48,030 bases of DNA, from NCBI GenBank assembly GCA_964567665.1, contig CAZMNN010000019.1, positions 1-48,030 on the forward strand, in the 5' to 3' direction. A program made the position numbers and the translations under genes. The notes under the pieces are model-generated. The model was not told the origin of the DNA and did not search any database. It saw nothing but the letters and a program-made list of their open reading frames with translations. Below, piece by piece: positions 40,707 through 48,030 of this stretch. Position 1 is the stretch's first letter. Each line of letters starts with the position of its first letter. This DNA comes from UBA1731 sp964567665. GTDB taxonomy: Bacteria > Verrucomicrobiota > Kiritimatiellia > RFP12 > UBA1067.

Positions 40707-42752
40707 CTATATGACGCCAGAGGTAACGCCTACAAGATCCTTGAACGACGCGAGTTGCTTCGGCTCTCCAACCGCCTCGATGACATCACCAACAGCGAAG
40801 CACCAGTCTGAGTTTGGGTTCTCGGTGCGGTCGCCTCCGCGTGTGATGGCCATTATGACCGTACCTGTCTTGGCGCGGATGTCCAGCGCTTTGATGGTAA
40901 GCCCGATCGCAGGTGATGTCTCCGGCATCACAACCTTGAGGTAACGTTCACCCGGCAATGATATGACAAGCGGCTTCGGCATCTCGGCCATGCGGGCCTC
41001 CGCCTCTATGGCCGCATTGAACTGCGCACCCGCAGCGTTCATCGCAGGCCAGAGATAGCGCACCGCCAGGGGAACGGCTATCGCAAGCACCACCGCGATG
41101 CCGATGCGCACCGACGTCTCCTCCGGCAGAAGGTTGACGTTCAGCATGAAGATCTCGCCGATCGTGACGATCGACACGGCAAGAAGCGTGAAGCTTCGCG
41201 CCGTGTGGCGTATCGCCGAACGCCACGCCTCGCCGCCGGAAATGCGCGGGGCGGACAGGAGCTGCATCCCGACGTCATCGCCAAGGTTCCGCCCGGCCGT
41301 CCATATCGGCTTGAGCAGCGCAAGGAACATCACGTTCGCCGCAAGACTGAAGAACGCCCGCTTGTGCTGGTCGAAGAACACAGAAAAGCGCGACCAGTCG
41401 TGGCTGTCGAGCATTCCGGCCATGATCGAGAACGCAAACATCATCACCCAATAGACCGCAAGAAGCACAAGGCTCTTGCGTATGCGCGAGGCAACGCCGT
41501 CCGACGCGGATGCGTTGCGCAGACGGTCAAGCCACACGTTGTACTGCCGGAGCCATCCCTTGATGCGTTCGGGGACGCGACGCTCCACCCAGTCGCCGAC
41601 GGGATCGGAGATGCGGATCATCAACGGGTTGAGGCACGTCGTTATGAGCGACACGCCGATCACAATCTGATACATCGCACTCGTGGTGTCGCCCGTCACC
41701 GTCATGTAGAGCAAAGCAACCATGAATGCGAACTCGCCGATCTGCGCAAGGCTGAACGCCGTCTGCACGGACATCTTCACCGTCTGCCCGGTGAGTATCG
41801 ACATCGTGAAGCAGTTGATAGCCTTTCCGCACACGACAATGACGGAGAGCAGCATTATCACGCCTATGTTGTCCCAGCACACTCCGGGATTCACGAGACA
41901 GCCGATCGACACGAAAAATACGGCGGCAAACATCCCGCGCAGCGGGGCGGCAAGCTCAAGAAGTCTTTCGCGGGCAACGGATGATGAACCGATTACGCCC
42001 ATCAGGAACGCGCCGAGCGCGAACGAGAAGTTGAGTATGTACGCAGCCCACGACACGAAAAAGCAGCATCCCAGCAGCGTCAGAAGCAGCGTCTCGTCAT
42101 CGCGCTCCTTGGCGACGGCATTCAGGAGACGCGGCACAAGAACCATGCCAAGGACGACCGTGCACACGAAGAACACGGTGAGCGAGCCGAGCGATATCCC
42201 AACTGCGCCGATGGACAGACCCTTTCCGTTCGCAACGCCGGTTATGAGCGCAATCACGCCGACGCACAGGATATCCTCAAGGACTGACGTCGATATCACG
42301 TACTTCACGAATGGACGCTTCGTCCACTTCATCTCGTCGATGGTCTTGGCAAGCAGCGTCGTGGCGGAGTCGCATATCGCCGCGCCGAGGAAGAGTGACT
42401 GGACGGAACCCCAGCCGAGGACGCGGGTGCCGACCGTGTATCCTATCCATATCATCACCACTGCATCGACGATCGCCATCGGACCGGAAACGGCGCGAAC
42501 CTTCTTCATCGCCGTGGCGGAGAACTCCAGACCGAGCGTAAGCATCAGGAACACGATGCCTAACTGCCCTATTGTCGGGATGGAGCTTCCCTCGGAGAGG
42601 AAACTTCCGCCCCATGTGTGGCTGCTCATCAGGATGCCGGCAAACAGATAGCCGATCACCTTAGGCAGCTTGAACTTCTGGAAAACCACGGCGACAAGTC
42701 CCGCCGCCGCCATCAACACCGCCAAATCCTGGAAAAGAGCGCTCTCAGACAT
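40707..42752 (-). CDS. CPA2 family cation:proton antiporter with C-terminal TrkA-C domain
   Basis: 681 residues. About 12 membrane helices of the Kef/YbaL type (about 8-380), with GQLGIVFLMLTLGLEFS and the ion-site stretch ISTSVLEDILCVGVIALITG. A second hydrophobic region (about 420-580) holds four more helices. The C-terminal 90 residues (YLKVVMPETSPAIGLTIKALDIRAKTG...WCFAVGDVIEAVGEP) are a TrkA-C (RCK-C) regulatory domain, which in some proteins binds cyclic di-AMP; the window also encodes CdaA. No TrkA-N nucleotide domain is seen. AGGCGA precedes the ATG. The exported ion (K+ or Na+) cannot be told. Confidence 0.88.
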   Translation of the reverse strand: MSESALFQDLAVLMAAAGLVAVVFQKFKLPKVIGYLFAGILMSSHTWGGSFLSEGSSIPTIGQLGIVFLMLTLGLEFSATAMKKVRAVSGPMAIVDAVVMIWIGYTVGTRVLGWGSVQSLFLGAAICDSATTLLAKTIDEMKWTKRPFVKYVISTSVLEDILCVGVIALITGVANGKGLSIGAVGISLGSLTVFFVCTVVLGMVLVPRLLNAVAKERDDETLLLTLLGCCFFVSWAAYILNFSFALGAFLMGVIGSSSVARERLLELAAPLRGMFAAVFFVSIGCLVNPGVCWDNIGVIMLLSVIVVCGKAINCFTMSILTGQTVKMSVQTAFSLAQIGEFAFMVALLYMTVTGDTTSAMYQIVIGVSLITTCLNPLMIRISDPVGDWVERRVPERIKGWLRQYNVWLDRLRNASASDGVASRIRKSLVLLAVYWVMMFAFSIMAGMLDSHDWSRFSVFFDQHKRAFFSLAANVMFLALLKPIWTAGRNLGDDVGMQLLSAPRISGGEAWRSAIRHTARSFTLLAVSIVTIGEIFMLNVNLLPEETSVRIGIAVVLAIAVPLAVRYLWPAMNAAGAQFNAAIEAEARMAEMPKPLVISLPGERYLKVVMPETSPAIGLTIKALDIRAKTGTVIMAITRGGDRTENPNSDWCFAVGDVIEAVGEPKQLASFKDLVGVTSGVI

Positions 42753-42793
42753 GGTATTCGCCTACACTGTGATTGTTTTCAATATATTCCGCA

Positions 42794-44794
42794 CTACCTG
42801 CGCTGCGCACGTTTCGCAAGACGCACCCACACGAAGTCGCGCACCTCCGGAACCGTGACGCGCAAAGCGCCATCCGGCGATATTTCGGCCGTGCCGCGTC
42901 CGCCTATCACCTCTGCGGAGCCGTCCGCAAGACCATACCGCTTCAGGTCAAGCGAATGCGTCTTGGATGGATTCATCTCCCTGAACAGCAGCGCATAGTC
43001 CGATACGCCATCGGCGCCGCGATTCGCAAAGCCCGTCCAGACCACGCCGTCCGGACGCTCACCGACCGGCATCGTGAACCCGCCATGCATGTTTTCGCGC
43101 TCGGCCTTCCACCTTGCAACGATCGGCTTCAGTTCGGCAATGCTCTTCGGAGACAGCTCCGATATCTCAAACCAGCCGAGCGGCGAACACATCATCACGG
43201 CGGCGAACAGCGTATCGGCGCGGTAGTGTTCCGGAGAAAGCGGAGTCTTCGGATAGTACCCGCGAGCGTGTTCCGGATTTATGAACTCCACCCGCAGACG
43301 CACAGGATCGATGACCTTCGAAAGCGACCATGCGCTGCGCAGTGTCTGATACGGATAGAAGCCCGTCTTGAACGAACGGTTCTCAAGGAATATCGGGCCG
43401 AGGGCAATTGTTCCGAAATAGCCGAGCCGCGGCTCGTCGCCGGTGACATCGAAATCGAAGACCATGCGCCCTCCTGATTTCCGCAGAAGCGTATTGAATA
43501 GTTCACGCTGCCGCGAGATCGCAAGGGCGGATGAGAGGCTAAGACCGTCTATCTTGAAATACTCTATGCCGTAGTCGCGATAGAGGCCGAAGATGTTGGC
43601 GGCATCCGTCTGCCATGCGGCGCAGTCGTCGGAGCTGCTCGGCCCGTACCATAGACCGAACCTCATGCCCTTCGTCGCCGCAAGATCCACGAGCGGCTTC
43701 AACCCTTCGGGGAAACGACCTGGATCGGGCTTCCAGAAGTCGCCGTTCCTGGCGAGGAAGTCACCCCAGGCTCCATCGCCGCGATTCGTGATCATGGCGC
43801 TGTTTGCGCTTTTGCCGAGCTGCCAGCCATCGTCTATCTGTATGACATCGACACCAAGCTCCGCGCCGGCTGCGATTTCCGCCCGCACAAAGCTGTCGCA
43901 TATCCGCGCATCGCGGTTGCCGTCGCCCCACGTGTTGGTGAGGAATATGCCGTCTCGTCCAGGGACATAGCGGCGCAAAGCGCGCTGGATGTCGCGCAAG
44001 GCCTTCTGCCGTCCGATTTCGCCGCCGTCGTATACGAGTTCCGCGACCGGATAGCCGTTGCGCACACTCGCGAACACGACCTCAAGGGCGTTGAACTTGG
44101 CGTAACCGCCGGGCGACGACCGGCACACGAAATCGGGCATAGCCTCCGGACGGTCGACCGGAACCGGCGCAATGCGCAGCGCCGCAATTCCGGAGTCGTC
44201 GAACACGTCCTGGACAGCGACCACCTGATTGAACATTATGAGCGGCAGTTCGCGCCCCATAAGAAGCGTGTTGCGCTCCATCACCTGTTCGCTGCGCAGG
44301 TCTGTCCTGTCAAGAATCTCGTACGACGTTACGCTGTAATGGCGTCCCGAAAGAGGCAGCGCATCCGCGCCTTTCATGAAGTGGGCGGCGAGCGGCCAGT
44401 TGTATACGCGATCCTTGCGAGGCGTCGGCGGCTTCCCGGCGTCAACCTTGACGCTTTCCCGAAGTACGCCCGGAACTCCGTCGAACAGCCAAAGCGTCTC
44501 AACGCCCGCCGGCGTTGTCGCCACAACCTTCGTCCCGGTCTCGCCGGTTTCGCTCCACTTGGCCTTCGTCACCTCAACGGAAAGGCTGGCATCCGCTTTC
44601 GCGACGCGATCCGCCGCCACGTACTCATTGCCGCCAAGCGTCATCGAGACCGTCTTCAGTCCATCCTTCGTGGCGACGAACGTGCGGGAGAACCTGCCGG
44701 CCTTCACCGTCAGCGAAGTTTCGTCATGGACAACATCCACGGCAGACGCACTGACGGCAACCATGGCAACAATACCAAGAAACGGATACCTCAT
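42794..44794 (-). CDS. Secreted GH36-like glycosidase (clan GH-D)
   Basis: 666 residues with a signal peptide (MRYPFLGIVAMVAVSASA). A beta-rich N-terminal domain (about 20-275) is followed by a (beta/alpha)8 barrel: VDVIQIDDGWQLG, GMRFGLWYGPS, and EYFKIDGLSL, where Asp (about 417) is the expected nucleophile. The acid/base Asp is likely in FDFDVTGDEPRLGYFG (about 445-458), then a C-terminal beta-sandwich. The usual GH36 RCxSGGG acid/base motif is not present, so this is a divergent member; alpha-galactosidase or alpha-N-acetylgalactosaminidase are the likely activities. AAAGGA precedes the ATG and a TGCTATAAT promoter lies 44 bases upstream. Paired with the next GH27 gene. Confidence 0.82.
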   Translation of the reverse strand: MRYPFLGIVAMVAVSASAVDVVHDETSLTVKAGRFSRTFVATKDGLKTVSMTLGGNEYVAADRVAKADASLSVEVTKAKWSETGETGTKVVATTPAGVETLWLFDGVPGVLRESVKVDAGKPPTPRKDRVYNWPLAAHFMKGADALPLSGRHYSVTSYEILDRTDLRSEQVMERNTLLMGRELPLIMFNQVVAVQDVFDDSGIAALRIAPVPVDRPEAMPDFVCRSSPGGYAKFNALEVVFASVRNGYPVAELVYDGGEIGRQKALRDIQRALRRYVPGRDGIFLTNTWGDGNRDARICDSFVRAEIAAGAELGVDVIQIDDGWQLGKSANSAMITNRGDGAWGDFLARNGDFWKPDPGRFPEGLKPLVDLAATKGMRFGLWYGPSSSDDCAAWQTDAANIFGLYRDYGIEYFKIDGLSLSSALAISRQRELFNTLLRKSGGRMVFDFDVTGDEPRLGYFGTIALGPIFLENRSFKTGFYPYQTLRSAWSLSKVIDPVRLRVEFINPEHARGYYPKTPLSPEHYRADTLFAAVMMCSPLGWFEISELSPKSIAELKPIVARWKAERENMHGGFTMPVGERPDGVVWTGFANRGADGVSDYALLFREMNPSKTHSLDLKRYGLADGSAEVIGGRGTAEISPDGALRVTVPEVRDFVWVRLAKRAQRR

Positions 44795-44837
44795 CGTTCA
44801 ATCCTTTCAGCGTTCAAGATCTGACAGACAGGCTGGC

Positions 44838-44846
44838 ATTATAGCA
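44838..44846 (-). promoter_or_regulatory. Extended -10 promoter of the GH36-like gene
   Basis: Minus-strand TGCTATAAT in the 92-base gap after the GH27 gene. A TTGATT is present upstream but only 13 bases away, too close to serve as a normal -35. Expected leader about 37 bases with AAAGGA near its end. Confidence 0.6.
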
Positions 44847-44886
44847 GAATGCGCACAATCAATGGAACCGACGGAAGCGGATCAAT

Positions 44887-46938
44887 CTACTTTTGACAGC
44901 CGCCGCAAGATTCCTCATGCAATGCGCGGAATGCCTCGATCCGGCGGAACCAGTCGTTCTCGCGCACGTCCGCCATGCCTTCGCGCAACCGCGCATCGGA
45001 TCCAGGGATGAACCGCACAAGATGGGTTGCGTGACCAGGAACGGAAACACGATAGCCGCCAGTGGCGTTGCCGGCATCAACCTGCCGCCACAGATCGCGA
45101 ACCCGCCAAGTCCCGTTCATGCCCGCCTTCTTCAGGCAGAACAGCACGGACTGCTCATACGGCGAAAGGTTCACGAGCGCCGCCGCGATCGTGCCATCGG
45201 AAAGCGGACGCGCCCAGCACGCCCAGTCGTCGCCGCCCTGTATCTTCGCCGCCGCTGCGCCAAGTTCATCCTGGTTCAGGTCAATCACCTCGTCGTTCGT
45301 GATGAGCGAAAGAGTGAACGGATCGATTCCGCGCAGATCGCATCCAATCATCATCGGCGCCGCCCACATCGCCCACATGGAGACGTGCGTATACTGCTCG
45401 TTCGGCGTGAGGCGCGTCCCCTTGTGGTCGCTCCAGTGGGTTGAGCCGATAAGCATCATGTCCGCATCGTTCCACGCTCCCGGCCCGGCGTAGCGCCACA
45501 GATCCTCGTGCGTCTTCATGTCCGTGACAACATCCTCCCAGAAGTCGAACTTGTCGCCGGTCGTGCGCCAGCACTGCCCCATGGCCGCAGCGCCCCACGA
45601 CGCAACGTTGGCGATGCCGTACTGGCAGATCGAATGGACGATGTCGCGTCCGCTCTCTCTCAACGCCCGTCCCATGATGAGATACGGATACATCCAACGC
45701 TCCACGCCAGAACCGAACGCAACGTCGCCGTAGCTGCACCAGTCGTGCTTCAGGTAATCGTACCCCCAGCCGGCATATGTCTTGGCGTCCTGGAACTCGT
45801 GCATCCAGCTGCCCTCATAGTTCGCGCACGTCGACGGGCCTGGGCTGGAGTAAAGCCCGATCTTGAATCCACGCGCGTGGACGTAGTCCGCAAGCCCCTT
45901 CATGTCCGGAAAGAGTTCATTGGAGAGCTGACGCCCCTGCTCATCGCGGCGCAGACCGCTGCTCTTCATGGAAATCTGCCAGCCATCGTCAATCGTGAGG
46001 TACGTCCAGCCATGATCACCCAGCCGAAGCCGAACCATCTCGTCCGCAGTCTCCTTCACGATCTTCGCCGTTACGGTGTCGGCAAAGGCGTTCCAGCTGT
46101 TCCAGCCGAGCGGCGGGGTGAGGGCAATCTTCTCGCCCACAATAAGACGGAACGCCTTCTTTGCCTCACCATGCGCATTTTTTGCCTTGAACACGAGCTG
46201 ATACGTGCCGGGCTTCGTCACACGTCCAGAGATCATCTGCGACGCGGCATCAAACTTCACCCCGGCAAATTCCGGCGCATTCAGCCCTTCAACAGAAATG
46301 GCGACCGGTCTCTCCCCGGTCACTGGCACACGGTACATCACGGGATTTCCAGGACGTACGCCAAACAGTGACGGCCCGTTGATGCGAGGTGTCTTTGCGG
46401 TCGGCGGAGTGAGAATGCCGAGCTGACGCGAAAGCGTGGCGATATCAAGCGGCCTCGTGCCTGGCTTCATCTCGAACCGTGCGTCCGCCCAGATCGATGA
46501 GCCGCTGTACGGCGATTCGATGCCGTACGCTTCAAGCTTGATCCATCGCGCACCGGAAAGGTCAACCTTGATCTTGTGCGGCCCGGAATCCTTGTCCAGG
46601 ATCGGCGTCTCGAACGCAAGCTCTTTCTCGCGGTAGACGCGGAACGTGAGCTTCGACTTGTTCGGACCTCCCAGCTGCCCGACAGTCGCCTCGAATGAAA
46701 GCGCGTTGCCGTTCATGGCCAGGTATAGCGCGGACGGGGCGCAAGTGCCGACGCCACGGCTGAACGTCCCCTTCAGCATCACATCCTTGCCCGCAGTGCA
46801 CACCCAGCTGCGTCCGTGTCCGCCGCTCATGCGATCCCACACACCCGGCTCATCAAGCCAGACCGTATCCGCCCGAAGTCCGCAGGACACCGCAAAGGCG
46901 GCGACCGCGAACGACAATGCCAACGACGCTCCCCTCAT
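44887..46938 (-). CDS. Secreted GH27 alpha-galactosidase with NPCBM and Ig-like domains
   Basis: 683 residues: signal peptide (1-22, with a possible lipid-attachment Cys19 in AVSC), an NPCBM-type carbohydrate-binding domain (about 25-155), a He_PIG/Ig-like domain (about 190-260), then the GH27 barrel from LTPPLGWNSWNAF. Catalytic nucleophile Asp is in YLKHDWCSYG (about 396) and acid/base Asp in AWNDADMM (about 490); TIDDGW binds the sugar. A C-terminal beta-sandwich follows, ending in a CGGC motif. It removes terminal alpha-galactose or alpha-GalNAc, for example from mucin or blood-group glycans. The ATG at 46938 follows GAGGAGA. The upstream gap is almost filled by the gpmA terminator, so how it is transcribed is unclear. 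Confidence 0.93.
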   Translation of the reverse strand: MRGASLALSFAVAAFAVSCGLRADTVWLDEPGVWDRMSGGHGRSWVCTAGKDVMLKGTFSRGVGTCAPSALYLAMNGNALSFEATVGQLGGPNKSKLTFRVYREKELAFETPILDKDSGPHKIKVDLSGARWIKLEAYGIESPYSGSSIWADARFEMKPGTRPLDIATLSRQLGILTPPTAKTPRINGPSLFGVRPGNPVMYRVPVTGERPVAISVEGLNAPEFAGVKFDAASQMISGRVTKPGTYQLVFKAKNAHGEAKKAFRLIVGEKIALTPPLGWNSWNAFADTVTAKIVKETADEMVRLRLGDHGWTYLTIDDGWQISMKSSGLRRDEQGRQLSNELFPDMKGLADYVHARGFKIGLYSSPGPSTCANYEGSWMHEFQDAKTYAGWGYDYLKHDWCSYGDVAFGSGVERWMYPYLIMGRALRESGRDIVHSICQYGIANVASWGAAAMGQCWRTTGDKFDFWEDVVTDMKTHEDLWRYAGPGAWNDADMMLIGSTHWSDHKGTRLTPNEQYTHVSMWAMWAAPMMIGCDLRGIDPFTLSLITNDEVIDLNQDELGAAAAKIQGGDDWACWARPLSDGTIAAALVNLSPYEQSVLFCLKKAGMNGTWRVRDLWRQVDAGNATGGYRVSVPGHATHLVRFIPGSDARLREGMADVRENDWFRRIEAFRALHEESCGGCQK

Positions 46939-46950
46939 CTCAATTCTCCT

Positions 46951-46992
46951 CAAAAGCAGAAATTGCCCCTGCCCTACACAGGACAGAGGCAA
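46951..46992 (-). terminator. Intrinsic terminator of gpmA
   Basis: On the minus strand TTGCCTCTGTCC (46992-46981) pairs with GGGCAGGGGCAA (46974-46963), 12 pairs with two G-U, loop of six, followed by TTTCTGCTTTT. This is the best intrinsic terminator in the window. Only 13 bases separate its end from the GH27 start codon. Confidence 0.75.
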
Positions 46993-47027
46993 CTCTCATC
47001 TGTTTGATGCTCGGCAAGGCAAACCGC

Positions 47028-47777
47028 TTACTTCTTGGCGCCCTGGTTCTTGACCGCGTTGATCTTCGCGGCAATCGCCTCCTGATCGCCAAGGTAGTGG
47101 TGCTCGATCGGCTTGAAGTTCTCGTCAAGCGTGTACACGAGCGGAACGCCCGTCGGAATGTTGAGGCCAACGATGTCCGCGTCGGAGATGTTGTCCAAAT
47201 ACTTCACAAGGGCGCGAAGCGAGTTGCCGTGGGCGGCGATGACCACCTTCTTGCCGGCGGCGACGTCCTTCTTGATCACGTTCTCCCAGTACGGGACAAC
47301 GCGGTCAATCGTGATCTTGAGCGATTCGGTGAGCGGAATGTCCTCGGCCTTTTCGCTGGCGTAGCGGACTTCCTTGCGCGGGTTGCGCTCGTCGTCCTCG
47401 GTGAGCGCCGGCGGCGGGACGTCGAACGAACGGCGCCACACTTTCACCTGATCCTCGCCGTACTTCGCCGCCGTCTCGGACTTGTTCAGCCCCTGAAGCG
47501 CACCGTAGTGGCGCTCGTTCAGACGCCAGTTCTTGACAACGGGGATCCATTCGAGATCCATCTCCTGAAGCACGTGGTTGAGCGTATGGATGGCGCGCTT
47601 GAGGTAGGACGTATACGCAACGTCAAATGCGAACCCTTCCTTCTTGAGAAGCTGTCCGCCGGCGATCGCCTCCTTGTGTCCGGTCTCCGAGAGATCCGGA
47701 TCGCTCCAGCCCGTGAAGAGGTTCTTGAGATTCCATTCGGACTCGCCGTGACGGATAAGGACGACAGTGTAGCTCAT
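47028..47777 (-). CDS. gpmA: 2,3-bisphosphoglycerate-dependent phosphoglycerate mutase
   Basis: Glycolytic interconversion of 3- and 2-phosphoglycerate. 249 residues from the ATG at 47777 (AAGGAAC nine bases upstream). The phosphohistidine motif LIRHGESEWN (7-16), LNERHYGALQGLNK, and AAHGNSLRALVKYL with the second active-site His are all intact; the C-terminal tail is the usual flexible basic one. A strong promoter stands at 47845-47873 and an intrinsic terminator just downstream, so it is probably a single-gene unit. Confidence 0.98.
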   Translation of the reverse strand: MSYTVVLIRHGESEWNLKNLFTGWSDPDLSETGHKEAIAGGQLLKKEGFAFDVAYTSYLKRAIHTLNHVLQEMDLEWIPVVKNWRLNERHYGALQGLNKSETAAKYGEDQVKVWRRSFDVPPPALTEDDERNPRKEVRYASEKAEDIPLTESLKITIDRVVPYWENVIKKDVAAGKKVVIAAHGNSLRALVKYLDNISDADIVGLNIPTGVPLVYTLDENFKPIEHHYLGDQEAIAAKINAVKNQGAKK

Positions 47778-47844
47778 TTTTCTTTGTTCCTTGGTTTGTC
47801 TTCCGCCCTGCGCCTGAACGCAAGGCTCGTAAAATTTACCGCTA

Positions 47845-47873
47845 ATTATAGCAGACTGCGCCGCCCGATTCAA
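47845..47873 (-). promoter_or_regulatory. gpmA: Promoter of gpmA
   Basis: Minus-strand TTGAAT (47868-47873), 17-base spacer ending in TGC, then TATAAT (47845-47850): both a -35 box and an extended -10. Expected start near 47838, leader about 60 bases. Confidence 0.8.
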
Positions 47874-47897
47874 GTTCGCACCTTTCAGCGCAATTGC

Positions 47898-48030
47898 CTA
47901 CTTGTCCACGCAGATCGTGTAGAATCCGCTCGCGCCGCCCTTCACGGTGATGGTTGGCGTCCACGGATAATCTACTGTTTCACGCACGCACCAACCGGAC
48001 AAATTATCGCCTCGATCTGACGGGCTATCT
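47898..48030 (-). CDS. C-terminal end of an unidentified protein, cut by the window edge
   Basis: An open frame enters from the right edge and ends at TAG (47898-47900). The 43 visible residues end DYPWTPTITVKGGASGFYTICVDK; the alternating polar/aromatic beta pattern and the Trp/Cys content suggest a secreted beta-rich protein such as those elsewhere in this window. No family can be named from this fragment. It lies 25 bases before the gpmA -35 box. Confidence 0.55.
   Translation of the reverse strand, partial: DSPSDRGDNLSGWCVRETVDYPWTPTITVKGGASGFYTICVDK

Overview
The window is a dense, GC-rich bacterial chromosome segment. Gene order and protein families point to a host-associated or fermentative member of the PVC superphylum, most likely Kiritimatiellota or Lentisphaerota. 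That placement is inference. It rests on an McsA/McsB-like/ClpC cluster outside Firmicutes, a large secreted LamG protein beside a BNR-repeat sialidase-like enzyme, a Tat-exported enolase-superfamily protein, clan GH-D glycosidases, and a ferredoxin-dependent 2-oxoacid oxidoreductase. I see no transposase, integrase, phage gene or CRISPR array.

Layout. (1) 1-275: coding remnant with a perfect 34-bp palindrome. (2) 268-2828, minus strand: a type II restriction-modification pair with a long 5' leader holding nested inverted repeats that could form two competing folds. (3) 2946-13502, plus strand: a long envelope and proteostasis operon, ftsH, cdaA, a mini CdaR/YbbR-like gene, ftsK, rodZ-like, mcsA, mcsB-like and clpC, closed by a convergent hairpin. 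(4) 13505-15922, minus: ferredoxin, 2-oxoacid:ferredoxin oxidoreductase alpha subunit and a secreted phytase-like protein. (5) 15984-22933, minus: carB, Tat-enolase homologue, methyltransferase and epmA. (6) 22951-27255, minus: glyS, coaD, yceD, rpmF, plsX, tRNA-Pro(UGG) and a doubtful small ORF. (7) 27280-32393, minus: guaA (ATPase part only) and gnd in one unit; rpe, folE, gmk and coaC in another. (8) 32440-42752, minus: a probable sialic acid unit (sialidase-like enzyme, LamG protein, SSS sodium symporter, N-acetylneuraminate lyase) preceded by an AraC regulator and a CPA2 antiporter. (9) 42794-47873, minus: GH36-like and GH27 glycosidases and gpmA. (10) 47898-48030: the C-terminus of another protein.

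How the genes work together. Region 3 joins cyclic-di-AMP synthesis, chromosome translocation, cell-shape control and two AAA+ proteolysis systems in one translationally coupled run. Regions 8 and 9 look like a host-glycan programme: release of terminal sugars (sialic acid, alpha-galactose or alpha-GalNAc), capture, sodium-driven uptake and aldol cleavage to ManNAc and pyruvate. Pyruvate-type oxoacids would suit the ferredoxin-linked oxidoreductase in region 4.

Promoters are recognisable. Ten sites match TATAAT or a close variant, six of them with an extended -10 (TGnTATAAT or a close variant) as their main feature. Three (ftsH, rpe and the sialidase-like gene) lie so close to the ATG that the mRNA should be leaderless or nearly so, while most other genes carry good Shine-Dalgarno sequences. 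All calls come from reading the sequence and recalled family knowledge; no database search was run.
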